DNA of 50,662 nt from Shewanella sp. KT0246 (GTDB taxonomy: Bacteria; Pseudomonadota; Gammaproteobacteria; Enterobacterales; Shewanellaceae), in NCBI RefSeq assembly GCF_019654955.1, contig NZ_BPEV01000034.1:1-50662 (forward strand), written 5' to 3'. Made by a program: the position numbers and the translations under genes. Shown here in pieces: positions 36,092 to 44,680 of the stretch (its first letter is position 1; each line of letters starts with the position of its first letter). The notes under the pieces are model-generated. The model made no database searches, had not been told where the DNA came from, and was given only the letters and a program-made list of their open reading frames with translations.

Positions 36092-36101
36092 TTTCTAAAT
36101 A

Positions 36102-36192
36102 TGGCGGAGAGATAGGGATTTGAACCCTAGATGGGCTACAAACCCATGCCGGTTTTCAAGACCGGTGCATTCGACCACTCTGCCATCTCTCC
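36102..36192 (-). tRNA. tRNA-Ser (UGA)
   Basis: The 91-base cloverleaf with long variable arm begins GGAGAGATGGCAGAGTGG and ends ATCTCTCCGCCA with encoded CCA. The anticodon stem-loop CCGGTCTTGAAAACCGG gives TGA. It is followed by the terminator at 36068-36091 and the fragment array. Confidence 0.95.
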
Positions 36193-36303
36193 GAACGAGC
36201 GAGATAATAGCGATCTCACTCGCTGGTGTAAAGTACAAATTGAAATAAATTATCTATTTGGCTATTTGAGCAGCAATCTAGGCTTTAACGCTTAAAATAA
36301 GCA

Positions 36304-36636
36304 CTATTTATCCATTTTAACCGGGGTTAAACCTTTTGCCCTATCATCGACAGCATCATCTAATTCAAAGCCAGCTTGTTTCCAAGTCTCTGCTTCTTCT
36401 GGGTTAAACTTCTCTTTTGACCAAGCCGATGCAGAATCCACACTAAAACTTGCTTTACTCCATTGCTGAGATTGTTCAGCATTAAAACCACTCTTACTCC
36501 ATGTTTGTGCTTTTGCAGCATCAAACCCTATTGCTTTCCAGTCTGCTATTTCCCTTTCAGACATTCCCTTCCATGTCGGCGCCGATGCACAGCCATATAA
36601 AAGACAAGCTACTACCATGACGATTAACTTTTTCAT
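36304..36636 (-). CDS. Small lipoprotein with tandem Trp-centred repeats
   Basis: The 110-residue protein has a lipobox LYGC (C16). The mature part is a tandem array of about 13-14 residues with the pattern W-(S/K)-K-x-(G/S)-F-(x)4-A-x-x-W: WKAIGFDAAKAQTW, WSKSGFNAEQSQQW, WSKASFSVDSASAW, WSKEKFNPEEAETW and WKQAGFELDDA. The regular Trp and Phe spacing suggests amphipathic helices. I do not recognise a named family. Single gene. Confidence 0.7.
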   Translation of the reverse strand: MKKLIVMVVACLLYGCASAPTWKGMSEREIADWKAIGFDAAKAQTWSKSGFNAEQSQQWSKASFSVDSASAWSKEKFNPEEAETWKQAGFELDDAVDDRAKGLTPVKMDK

Positions 36637-36970
36637 TTAATACTCCCTTAACAGTAAGTGTATGTAACTGGCTAAAAAATCATCAAATTAAATATAGTTA
36701 GCGATATTCACAGTTTCAAGGAAGCCCTTGATTATATTTATGACCATTTGAGCATATCCATCATTGAGAATGCTTGATTAAGACTGGTCAGCTCTATCTG
36801 AGCCTTTAACAAAAGCAAAATTTTAACGCTGGAGCCAAACGATATATCAATAAACGGCGCGCTTTAAGCTGCAAACAATAAACCGCTAGCAAAAAAGATA
36901 AGCAATAAAAAAGGCCGCCAATGGCGACCTTAATCGGTAAACACAATTCATAGCACACGGCTATAGCAGT
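36637..36970. other. Intergenic region containing the rluB terminator
   Basis: About 330 bases. The hairpin AAGGTCGCC/GGCGGCCTT with loop ATT at about 36911-36931 (minus strand), followed by a T-run, ends the scpA-scpB-rluB unit. The rest should hold the promoter of the repeat lipoprotein gene, but none is assigned. Confidence 0.6.
36911..36935 (-). terminator. Terminator after rluB
   Basis: The minus-strand stem AAGGTCGCC/GGCGGCCTT with loop ATT precedes TTTTT. It lies about 40 bases after the rluB stop. Confidence 0.8.
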
Positions 36971-37843
36971 TTAACCTCGTTGACGTGTCGACTTTGGACG
37001 CGCAACAGCTGTTTTATGCTTACGTACAGCACGGCGAATTTTAGCGCCTTTAACTTGTGCGCGAGCAACACTGTGCTTATCGGTGCCAAGTAATGTACGT
37101 GTTTCTGGCTCTAAACCGGCTAACTGACGCAAGTAGTTAACTTGTTCCATATCAAGCTCAGTCCAGCCACCACGCGGTAATGCTTTAGGTAATTCAACCA
37201 TACCGTAGCGAACACGAATAAGACGGCTTACTTGTACTTCTTGTGATTCCCATAAGCGACGAACCTCACGGTTACGTCCTTCTTTAAGCGTGACATGCCA
37301 CCACTTATTTAGACCTTCACCACCAGCAGGTTTTATAGTATCAAAACTTGCAGGGCCATCTTCAAGGGTTACGCCTTTACGCAAACGCTGAACAGCGGCC
37401 TCTGGCACTTCACCGAAAGTACGTACCGCATATTCGCGGTCGACTTCATTTGAAGGGTGCATTAAACGGTTAGCAAGCTCACCGTCTGATGTGAATAATA
37501 ATAGACCCGAAGTATTGATATCCAAACGTCCAACCGCTACCCAACGTGAATCACGTATTTTTGGTAAACGTTCGAACACAGTGGTTCTGCCTTCTGGATC
37601 TTTACGACTACAAATTTCACCTTCTGGCTTATGGTAAGCCAATACGCGACAAATGATGTCTTCTTCAGTTTTGATAACGATGGCACGGCCATCGATGCGT
37701 ATTTTGGCATCCGCTTCAACGCGATCACCTAAACTGGCAATTTCTCCGTCTACACTAATACGGCCTGCAGCAATCCATGCCTCCATCTCACGACGGGAGC
37801 CATGGCCTGCACGGGCCAAGACTTTCTGCAATTTTTCGCTCAT
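36971..37843 (-). CDS. rluB: 23S rRNA pseudouridine(2605) synthase
   Basis: The 290-residue RsuA/RluB/E/F-family enzyme modifies U2605 of 23S rRNA in E. coli. The N-terminal S4 domain ([30 protein letters not shown], residues about 3-60) is followed by the catalytic core with the active Asp in [19 protein letters not shown]. The C-terminal tail is basic ([20 protein letters not shown]). The start follows the scpB stop directly (adjacent bases), so it is the third gene of scpA-scpB-rluB. Confidence 0.95.
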   Translation of the reverse strand: MSEKLQKVLARAGHGSRREMEAWIAAGRISVDGEIASLGDRVEADAKIRIDGRAIVIKTEEDIICRVLAYHKPEGEICSRKDPEGRTTVFERLPKIRDSRWVAVGRLDINTSGLLLFTSDGELANRLMHPSNEVDREYAVRTFGEVPEAAVQRLRKGVTLEDGPASFDTIKPAGGEGLNKWWHVTLKEGRNREVRRLWESQEVQVSRLIRVRYGMVELPKALPRGGWTELDMEQVNYLRQLAGLEPETRTLLGTDKHSVARAQVKGAKIRRAVRKHKTAVARPKSTRQRG

Positions 37844-38431
37844 CTAGTTCGACTCTTCTGTTTGTTGTGGTGCCAATGATACTTTCTCAAATAGCACCTG
37901 CAATGACTCTTCATCACTAAGCGAAGGCAAATCCGCTAAGGTTTTCAAGCCAAAATAGGATAAAAACTCTGTGGTCGTAGCATAGAGTGCTGGTCGCCCT
38001 GGCACTTCTTTATGACCGACGGTTTTTACCCAATGTCTATCAGCTAAACTCTTTATTATGTGGCTGCTGACGGCCACACCTCTTACATGTTCAATATCAC
38101 CGCGCGTTACTGGTTGCTGATAAGCAATCACCGCTAAGGTTTCTAACGTCGCCCGTGAATATTTAGGGGATTTTTCTTGCCACAAAGGTTGTAAAAATTC
38201 ACTTAACAACTCTTGGGTTTGAAAGCGATAACCACTAGCCACTTCAACCAGTTGTACCCCACGCTCTTGATAATCTTGTTGTAACTCATCTAAGCAAGCT
38301 TTAATCCTTGCTCGAGACACATCAAACTTCACTAAAACAGTGTCTTTAATCATTTTGATACTGAGTGGTTTTCCCATTACAAATAAACTGGCTTCGATTA
38401 ATTGTTTTAATTGAATATCGTTTATTTGCAT
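37844..38431 (-). CDS. scpB: Segregation and condensation protein B
   Basis: The 195-residue protein forms, with ScpA, the non-SMC part of the SMC-like condensin. It has a winged-helix pair (QLIEASLFVMGKPLS; TLETLAVIAYQQPVTRGDIEHVRG). ATG 38431 with AAAGGA 4 bases upstream is preferred over the ATG at 38446, which would add 5 residues. It is adjacent to scpA (18-base gap to the stop at 38464) and to rluB. Confidence 0.93.
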   Translation of the reverse strand: MQINDIQLKQLIEASLFVMGKPLSIKMIKDTVLVKFDVSRARIKACLDELQQDYQERGVQLVEVASGYRFQTQELLSEFLQPLWQEKSPKYSRATLETLAVIAYQQPVTRGDIEHVRGVAVSSHIIKSLADRHWVKTVGHKEVPGRPALYATTTEFLSYFGLKTLADLPSLSDEESLQVLFEKVSLAPQQTEESN

Positions 38432-38463
38432 TATGTCCTTTCTCATATCTTGTGCCGTATCGA

Positions 38464-39252
38464 TTAAAACGCTTTCACGTAAATCGGTGCTAACGGCTCA
38501 TTTTGAACCAAATCAACTAATAGCTCTTTGACTAGTTCCATCAAAGCTAAAAAGCTCACTACCACACCTGCTTTGCCCTCACTAACATCAAATAAATCAG
38601 TAAAAGGGATAAAATGCTCAGTCGACAGTTTTGCTAAAATCTGACTCATTCGCTCGCGGGTTGATAACAACTCACGCTTCACATGATGATGTTCGTTCGC
38701 ATCAATTCGTTTTAATACCTCAGAAAACGCCTGAGCAATATCAACTAATGATACTTCAGGAGGCATAATAACCGGCTTAATGTTTGGTGCGGCTTTAGCT
38801 TGTGCTAAATATACATCGCGCTCCAATCGTGGCAGCCCATCTAAATCGGCTGCAGCCTGCTTTATCACTTCATAGGCTTTTAACTGGCGAATTAACACCA
38901 CGCGAGGATCTTCTTCCTCTTCATCTGCAGTCACTATTTTAGGTAACAACAGTCGAGATTTAATTTCTGCAAGTGTCGCTGCCATGACTAAATAATCAGC
39001 AGCAAGCTCAATTCGCGCTTCAGTTAAAATATCAATATAGACTAAATACTGAGTGGTAATTTTTTCAATTGGCAAGTCAACAACATCCAGTTTTTGCTTG
39101 CGAATTAAATATAATAATAAATCTAACGGCCCTTCAAATGTCTCTAAAAACACTTCAAGCGCTTCTGGCGGAATAAACAAATCGGTCGGCATTGCATCAA
39201 CGGCTTCACCGCGAACTATCGCTAGGGGTAAACTTTTTTGGATACCCTGCAT
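38464..39252 (-). CDS. scpA: Segregation and condensation protein A
   Basis: The 262-residue kleisin-type subunit contains the N-terminal SMC-binding helix (FEGPLDLLLYLIRKQKLDVVDLPI) and the family C-terminal winged helix (VSFLALMELVKELLVDLVQ). It bridges the SMC heads in chromosome compaction. Possible alternate start: M21 (MPTDLFIPP), which would give a length nearer to some homologues. It is the first gene of scpA-scpB-rluB. Confidence 0.93.
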   Translation of the reverse strand: MQGIQKSLPLAIVRGEAVDAMPTDLFIPPEALEVFLETFEGPLDLLLYLIRKQKLDVVDLPIEKITTQYLVYIDILTEARIELAADYLVMAATLAEIKSRLLLPKIVTADEEEEDPRVVLIRQLKAYEVIKQAAADLDGLPRLERDVYLAQAKAAPNIKPVIMPPEVSLVDIAQAFSEVLKRIDANEHHHVKRELLSTRERMSQILAKLSTEHFIPFTDLFDVSEGKAGVVVSFLALMELVKELLVDLVQNEPLAPIYVKAF

Positions 39253-39487
39253 TGGTTTATTCCTTAATTTAATGACTTAATATCAGTTGGTTAAAACAAG
39301 TAGCAACACATAACAAATGGTAAACTGATTTGCCTTACACTTTGATTAATACGTCAAAACTATAGCTAGAAATTACCGAACGCGCGATTATACGCACTAT
39401 TGCTTAGGGTTGAAACAACTATCCCACAAACTTGCAGACCAAAAGTTATACTGCGCCCCAAACTGCCCTTTAATTTGCTCAAAAAAC

Positions 39488-40108
39488 TTATTCAAACGGG
39501 CTGATATCACCTGCGCCTTCACGCACAATAACCATGTCGCCATCGGACATATCAATCACTGTAGTTTGGTTTTCAGCTAGGTAACCGCCATGAATAATAG
39601 CATCAACACTGTGCTCTAAAATATCTCGAATATGCTCAGGATCAGACTCAGCAAACTCTTCATCTGGCATCACTAAACTGGTCGACATAATCGGCGCTTC
39701 TAAGGCTTCTAACAGCGCTAACGCAATCAAGTTATCAGGCACGCGAATACCAATAGTTTTCTTTTTATCGCACTGTAATCTGCGTGGCACTTCTTTGCTG
39801 GCTTTAAAAATAAAAGTGTAAGGGCCAGGGGTGCAACTTTTCAGTAAACGGAAAGCTTGATTATCAACGCGAGCAAAGTTCGCCAGCTCAGACAAGTCAC
39901 GGCACATCAGTGAAAAGTTATTATCATTTTCGATTTTACGAATACGCACCATACGGGTCATGGCATCTTTTTCGCCAATCATACAACCTAATGCATAACC
40001 TGAGTCAGTAGGATAAACAATCACCCCACCCTGCTTTAAAATGTTTACCGCTTGGCTAATTAATCTTGCTTGCGGGTTTTCGTCATGTATATAAAAGAAT
40101 TGGCTCAT
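39488..40108 (-). CDS. yciO: YciO-type YrdC/Sua5-domain protein
   Basis: The 206-residue protein starts at ATG 40108 (MSQFFYIHDENPQARL), overlapping the rnm stop as ATGA, a sign of translational coupling; upstream in-frame codons to 40144 lie inside rnm. The YrdC-like domain is complete: VIYPTDSGYALGC, the nucleotide-site lysine and Arg in MVRIRKIEND, and SLMCRDLSELANF. YciO is related to threonylcarbamoyl-AMP synthase TsaC; its own role is less clear. Confidence 0.9.
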   Translation of the reverse strand: MSQFFYIHDENPQARLISQAVNILKQGGVIVYPTDSGYALGCMIGEKDAMTRMVRIRKIENDNNFSLMCRDLSELANFARVDNQAFRLLKSCTPGPYTFIFKASKEVPRRLQCDKKKTIGIRVPDNLIALALLEALEAPIMSTSLVMPDEEFAESDPEHIRDILEHSVDAIIHGGYLAENQTTVIDMSDGDMVIVREGAGDISPFE

Positions 40109-40965
40109 GTTCGCTCCGTCCAAGATTCTGATTGCCAAACCCACTGTACGCCAGCAGGTTGGAATAAATTTTTGCCTAACTCAATCCAATTACTCGGGAA
40201 ATGAAAATCACTGCCAATGGAACCCTTTAAGTTATTCATATGGCTTAAAGCGACTAAGTTAGCGCGATCATCAATACTTTGTTGGCCTAGCACGACTTCC
40301 ATCGCATCACCGCCCGCTTCTTTGTATTCTCGCACCAAACGCTTTAACCATTTAGCCGACAATTTATAACCGCTTGGGTGCGCTAAAACAGCAACGCCGC
40401 CAGTTTGGTGAATAATGTCGATAGCTGTAGCCATATCACTCCAATTATTGGGCACATAACCTGTTTTCCCACGAGCTAAGTAACGCTTGAAGACACTCGG
40501 CATATCCTTAGCATAACCGTTTTCAGCTAACCAACGCGCATAATGCCCTCGGCTGATTGCCGCGCCATCGGCGTATTTTTTAGCGCCTTCATAAGCGCCT
40601 TCAATACCTGCTTTTGCGAGACGTACTCCAATTTCTTGAGCGCGTTCTTCACGTAACTCACGTTGACGACTTAAAAAATCAAGTAACTCTGGCGCTTGTT
40701 TATCCATGTTCAAACCAACAATATGGATATCAAAATTTTGCCAACGAGTTGAAATTTCAACACCGTCGATTAATTTAAGCGGCTTTTCATGTTGTTGATT
40801 AAATTGATGTGCTTCTGCAAGACCTGCCACGGTATCGTGATCAGTAATAGCTAGCATTTCAACGCCCTTTTCAATGGCGCGTTCAACAAGTTCAGAAGGA
40901 GTAAGTACGCCGTCAGATGCGGTCGTATGGCTGTGAAGATCGGCCAAGAGAGAGTCTGTTATCAT
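40105..40965 (-). CDS. rnm: RNase AM / PHP-domain 5'-3' exonuclease
   Basis: The 286-residue PHP-family protein (YciV/TrpH) has metal-binding motifs in order: DLHSHTTASDG, AITDHDTVAG, DGVEIST, the HPSGYK block and SDFHFP near the C-terminus. In E. coli the product trims 5' ends of rRNAs and degrades 3'-phosphoadenosine 5'-phosphate-type substrates. It forms a two-gene unit with yciO, divergent from the trp operon across 40966-41196, an arrangement also found in enterics. Confidence 0.93.
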   Translation of the reverse strand: MITDSLLADLHSHTTASDGVLTPSELVERAIEKGVEMLAITDHDTVAGLAEAHQFNQQHEKPLKLIDGVEISTRWQNFDIHIVGLNMDKQAPELLDFLSRQRELREERAQEIGVRLAKAGIEGAYEGAKKYADGAAISRGHYARWLAENGYAKDMPSVFKRYLARGKTGYVPNNWSDMATAIDIIHQTGGVAVLAHPSGYKLSAKWLKRLVREYKEAGGDAMEVVLGQQSIDDRANLVALSHMNNLKGSIGSDFHFPSNWIELGKNLFQPAGVQWVWQSESWTERT

Positions 40966-41196
40966 AACGTTATTGTACTTTAATCTTTGTTGAAAAGCTT
41001 AACCCTGACGTGATTATTTGCTACATATTCAGCAAATTGATGGCGCTTTCACCTTGATGAGCAAAAAAATACCAAATTTGAGAAATATTCAATTGACTTT
41101 AAACCTCAGCTAAGGTCTTCTATAAGGCATACGTTAGCCAAACGCATTTTGCTAACTTTTTAGATATACAACCTAAACTCAAGAGTTTCGATTTAA

Positions 41197-41250
41197 ATGA
41201 CAAATTTTAACGCATTAAACATCAATTGGTGGTGGCACTTCCCAAATTAA
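41197..41250 (+). CDS. trpL: trp leader peptide
   Basis: This short ORF encodes MTNFNALNINWWWHFPN, with three Trp codons in a row, 194 bases upstream of trpE. It is the sensing part of a transcription attenuator: ribosome stalling at the TGG codons under tryptophan shortage decides which downstream hairpin forms. It is too short to be found by usual gene callers. Confidence 0.92.
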   Translation: MTNFNALNINWWWHFPN

Positions 41251-41266
41251 CGGGTGGTGTGAAGCG

Positions 41267-41338
41267 TTGTAGTTATTTAAATAACTACAAGATTTTACTA
41301 GAAAGCCCGCAGAGATGTGGGCTTTCTTGCTATTTACG
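41267..41338 (+). promoter_or_regulatory. trp attenuator hairpins
   Basis: After the leader peptide, a perfect 24-base palindrome at 41267-41290 (TTGTAGTTATTTAAATAACT and its end) precedes the terminator stem AGAAAGCCCGCA/TGTGGGCTTTCT at 41310-41338 with loop GAGA and a short T-run. The terminator 5' arm must pair with an upstream segment to form an anti-terminator; GGGTGGTGTGAAGCG before the palindrome is the likely candidate, but I cannot fold it exactly. Confidence 0.75.
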
Positions 41339-41443
41339 GCTTGCACTCTCCGATAAAACTAACGCAAACCGAGCACGGCACTGGCACCAAATAAGAGTAT
41401 CGAGTATGAAGAATCAACATATTAGAGAGGCGCAATAAGTATT

Positions 41444-42994
41444 ATGGAACATCAGTTCGCCCATGTAGTGACCCAGAAGCAACCCTTAGCATATCACGCT
41501 GATCCATTGAGCCTTTATCAGCATGTGACCGCCAATGCGCCACATACTATGTTGCTAGAATCCGCTGAGATTGAAAGCAAAGATCACCTAAAAAGCATTG
41601 TGTTAACCCACGCCGCCATGATGGTTCGTTGTGACGGTTACAAACTGACATTCAGCGCCCTCACCGATAACGGTGCAAGTTTACTTGCACCAATCAGTGA
41701 CTTCTTCAAAACAAGTGAGCAGCAACAGCAAGACAAGGTGTTAACCATTAACCTTGCTAAAGCTCAAGAATTACAGGATGAAGATGCCCGTTTAAAGTCG
41801 ACATCTCCTCTTGATGGTTTAAGAATGTTTGTTCAGCACATTCAAACTGACCAAAAAGATGCCTTTGAAGATTTGTTTCTAGGTGGCGTACTGGCGTATG
41901 ACTTAATTGATACTGTAGAGCCACTACCAGAAGTGCCTAATGCTGATAACGATTGTCCTGATTACTTATTCTACCTCGCCGAAACGCTCATATTAGTAGA
42001 CCACCAACAGCAACACGCTGAAATCATCACCCATCAGTTTTCAACTGACACACAACTAACCGAGACACTTGCAAAGCGTGCTATTGATGTTAATCAGCAA
42101 TGCCAAACACTGACTCCTGTTCAACCTTTAGTGACAGTCGATGCTGAAACTCAAGTTAACATCAGTGACGAAACGTTTAAGCAAACCGTGGGGGATTTAA
42201 AAGAGCACATTGTCGCAGGCGATATTTTCCAAGTTGTTCCTTCAAGAAGTTTTAGTCTGCCATGCCCCAATACTCTGGGCGCATACCGAGCACTTCGGTT
42301 AACCAATCCAAGCCCGTACATGTTTTACTTTCGCGGCCCTGACTTCACTTTATTTGGCGCCTCTCCTGAAAGTGCTCTTAAATATGATGCAGCAAGCAAT
42401 CAAGTTGAAGTATACCCAATTGCAGGTACACGTCAGCGCGGTAAAACTGCCGAAGGCAGCATTGATTTTGACTTAGATAGCCGTATTGAGCTTGAGCTTC
42501 GACTTGATAAAAAAGAGTTGTCTGAACACTTAATGTTGGTTGATTTAGCCCGTAACGATATTGCCCGTATTAGCCAAAGCGGCAGCCGTAAAGTGGCAGA
42601 ATTGCTCAAAGTTGACCGCTACTCACACGTGATGCATCTCGTTAGCCGTGTTACTGGTCAATTACGTGAAGACTTAGATGCCCTGCATGCTTATCAAGCT
42701 TGCATGAACATGGGCACTTTAGTCGGCGCGCCAAAAGTGCGTGCGTCACAGTTGGTTCGAGAAGCCGAGCAAGCTCGCCGTGGCAGTTATGGCGGCGCAG
42801 TCGGTTACGTAAATGGTCTAGGCGACATGGATACCTGTATCGTGATTCGCTCAGCCTTTGTTAAAAATGATGTGGCCTTTATTCAAGCAGGCGCTGGAGT
42901 GGTATTTGATTCAGACCCACAAGCTGAAGCCGACGAAACCCGTCAAAAAGCCCAAGCGGTGATTTCTGCCATCAAAATGGGAGGTGGATTATAA
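41444..42994 (+). CDS. trpE: Anthranilate synthase component I
   Basis: The 516-residue enzyme converts chorismate, with ammonia from TrpG, to anthranilate. The tryptophan feedback site LLESAE is intact near residue 38. Catalytic core motifs are clear: GDIFQVVPSRSF, PSPYMFYF, GASPESAL, PIAGTRQRGKT, LMLVDLARNDIARI and GAGVVFDSDPQAE. The stop and the trpG start share a base (TAATG), so translation is coupled. It is the first structural gene after the attenuator. Confidence 0.98.
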   Translation: MEHQFAHVVTQKQPLAYHADPLSLYQHVTANAPHTMLLESAEIESKDHLKSIVLTHAAMMVRCDGYKLTFSALTDNGASLLAPISDFFKTSEQQQQDKVLTINLAKAQELQDEDARLKSTSPLDGLRMFVQHIQTDQKDAFEDLFLGGVLAYDLIDTVEPLPEVPNADNDCPDYLFYLAETLILVDHQQQHAEIITHQFSTDTQLTETLAKRAIDVNQQCQTLTPVQPLVTVDAETQVNISDETFKQTVGDLKEHIVAGDIFQVVPSRSFSLPCPNTLGAYRALRLTNPSPYMFYFRGPDFTLFGASPESALKYDAASNQVEVYPIAGTRQRGKTAEGSIDFDLDSRIELELRLDKKELSEHLMLVDLARNDIARISQSGSRKVAELLKVDRYSHVMHLVSRVTGQLREDLDALHAYQACMNMGTLVGAPKVRASQLVREAEQARRGSYGGAVGYVNGLGDMDTCIVIRSAFVKNDVAFIQAGAGVVFDSDPQAEADETRQKAQAVISAIKMGGGL

Positions 42995-43641
42995 TGACGA
43001 CTTCTCAGAGCACCAATAACATGAAACTGTATTTATTAGATAACTTTGACTCATTCACCTACAACTTAGTGGATCAATTTCGCAGTTTAGGCTTCGAAGT
43101 GCTGATTTACCGTAATGATGTTAGCGCTGATTACTTAGCTGAAAAACTTATCGCAGAATCAGGACAAGCAGCCTTAGTGTTGTCTCCAGGACCAGGCGCA
43201 CCACATGAAGCTGGTTGCATGATGGAGCTTATCGGCAAAGTCGCGGGCAAAGTGCCCATGCTGGGTATTTGTTTAGGCCATCAAGCCATGGTTGAGTATT
43301 ACGGTGGTAAAGTTGAACGTGCTCCCTTTGTGGTTCACGGTAAAGCTAGCCCAACTACGCACAACGGCGAAGGTGTGTTTGCAAACCTACCTTCTCCACT
43401 ACCAGTAGCGCGCTATCACAGCTTAGTGGCTACCATAGTGCCTGATTGTTTAGACGTGATTGCCACAACCGAAGACATGCCAATGGCGGTGATTCATCCA
43501 CAAGATAAAGCGGTTGGATTCCAATTTCATCCAGAGTCTATTTTAACCACTTTAGGTAGCACGCTATTAACCCAAACCTTGACTTACCTCACGCACGCTA
43601 ATGAAAGCAGCCAATCCACTAACCAAAAGGGAGCCTTATAA
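42994..43641 (+). CDS. trpG: Anthranilate synthase component II (glutamine amidotransferase)
   Basis: The 215-residue class I amidotransferase has catalytic Cys in LGICLGHQAM and His-Glu in HPESIL. The N-terminus LYLLDNFDSFTYNLVDQF is typical. The ATG at 42994 overlaps the trpE stop, and the gene ends in a second TAATG overlap with trpD. It is a separate gene and is not fused with trpD as in E. coli. Confidence 0.97.
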   Translation: MTTSQSTNNMKLYLLDNFDSFTYNLVDQFRSLGFEVLIYRNDVSADYLAEKLIAESGQAALVLSPGPGAPHEAGCMMELIGKVAGKVPMLGICLGHQAMVEYYGGKVERAPFVVHGKASPTTHNGEGVFANLPSPLPVARYHSLVATIVPDCLDVIATTEDMPMAVIHPQDKAVGFQFHPESILTTLGSTLLTQTLTYLTHANESSQSTNQKGAL

Positions 43642-44678
43642 TGTCTCAGCTTCAACCACTATTAGACTCACTTTATCAAGGCAATGCATTAACCCGCAGC
43701 CAAAGTGCTGAATTATTTACCGCAATCGTTGAAGGTGAAATGGACCCTATTGCCATGGCTGGCATGTTAGTGGCACTAAAAATGCGCGGCGAAACCATTG
43801 AAGAAATCACAGGAGCAGCAGATGCACTTCGTAAAGCCGCTAAACCATTTCCACGCAGCCCTAAATCATTAGCAACAGGTGTGGTAGATATTGTAGGTAC
43901 AGGCGGTGATGGTCATAACACCATTAATATCTCTACCACAGCATCATTTGTTGCAGCAGCTGCTGGCGCAAAAGTGGCCAAACACGGCAACCGCGGCGTA
44001 TCGAGTAAATCAGGTGCATCAGATGTGTTATCACACTGCGGTATTGGTTTAACCATGGCACCAGAAGTAGCTAGTCAGTGTATTGAAGACTTCGGTTTAT
44101 GCTTTTTATTCGCGCCACATTATCATGCAGGTGTGCGCCACGCAGTGCCTGTAAGACAAGCACTTAAAACCCGTACTATCTTTAACATATTAGGCCCGCT
44201 GATTAATCCCGCTAAACCTGAAGCCATGTTACTTGGCGTATATTCACCTAAATTAATTGCGCCAATCGTTAACGTATTAAACGCTTTAGGTGTTAAACGT
44301 GCCATGGTCGTATACGGCAGCGGACTCGATGAGGTCGCCCTACATGGCGAAACCCAAGTTGCAGAGCTTAACGACGGCAACATTCGTTTTTATAAGCTAA
44401 CGCCACAAGAGTTAGGCGTTGAGCCTGCTGAAATTTCAGCCCTTGAAGGCGGTGAGCCAAGTGATAACGCCCTTATTACTCAAGCTATTTTAAAAGGCGA
44501 AGGTAAACCTGCCCATCGTGACGCGGTTGCGATTAATGCGGGTTGTGCACTATATGTCAGCGGGGTTTGTGACACTGTACAGCAAGGTACTCAACTTGCC
44601 CTTGAAACAATCAATAGCGGCAAAGCCTTTTCGGTATTAACTCAACTGGCTGAAGCAAGCCAGCAAGAGGAAGCATAG
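43641..44678 (+). CDS. trpD: Anthranilate phosphoribosyltransferase
   Basis: The 345-residue enzyme transfers phosphoribosyl from PRPP to anthranilate. PRPP-binding loop DIVGTGGDGHNTINIST, KHGNRGVSSKSGASD and NILGPLINPA are all present. Translational coupling to trpG by TAATG. Confidence 0.97.
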   Translation: MSQLQPLLDSLYQGNALTRSQSAELFTAIVEGEMDPIAMAGMLVALKMRGETIEEITGAADALRKAAKPFPRSPKSLATGVVDIVGTGGDGHNTINISTTASFVAAAAGAKVAKHGNRGVSSKSGASDVLSHCGIGLTMAPEVASQCIEDFGLCFLFAPHYHAGVRHAVPVRQALKTRTIFNILGPLINPAKPEAMLLGVYSPKLIAPIVNVLNALGVKRAMVVYGSGLDEVALHGETQVAELNDGNIRFYKLTPQELGVEPAEISALEGGEPSDNALITQAILKGEGKPAHRDAVAINAGCALYVSGVCDTVQQGTQLALETINSGKAFSVLTQLAEASQQEEA

Positions 44679-44680
44679 TA

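Noticed and set aside
41093..41126. TTGACT/TATAAG as trp promoter
   Set aside because: The spacer is 22 bases, too long for a sigma-70 promoter; no better pair could be defended, so no promoter is listed.
41226..41438. 70-codon ORF over the trp leader
   Set aside because: It overlaps the attenuator hairpins in a frame different from the Trp-rich leader peptide.
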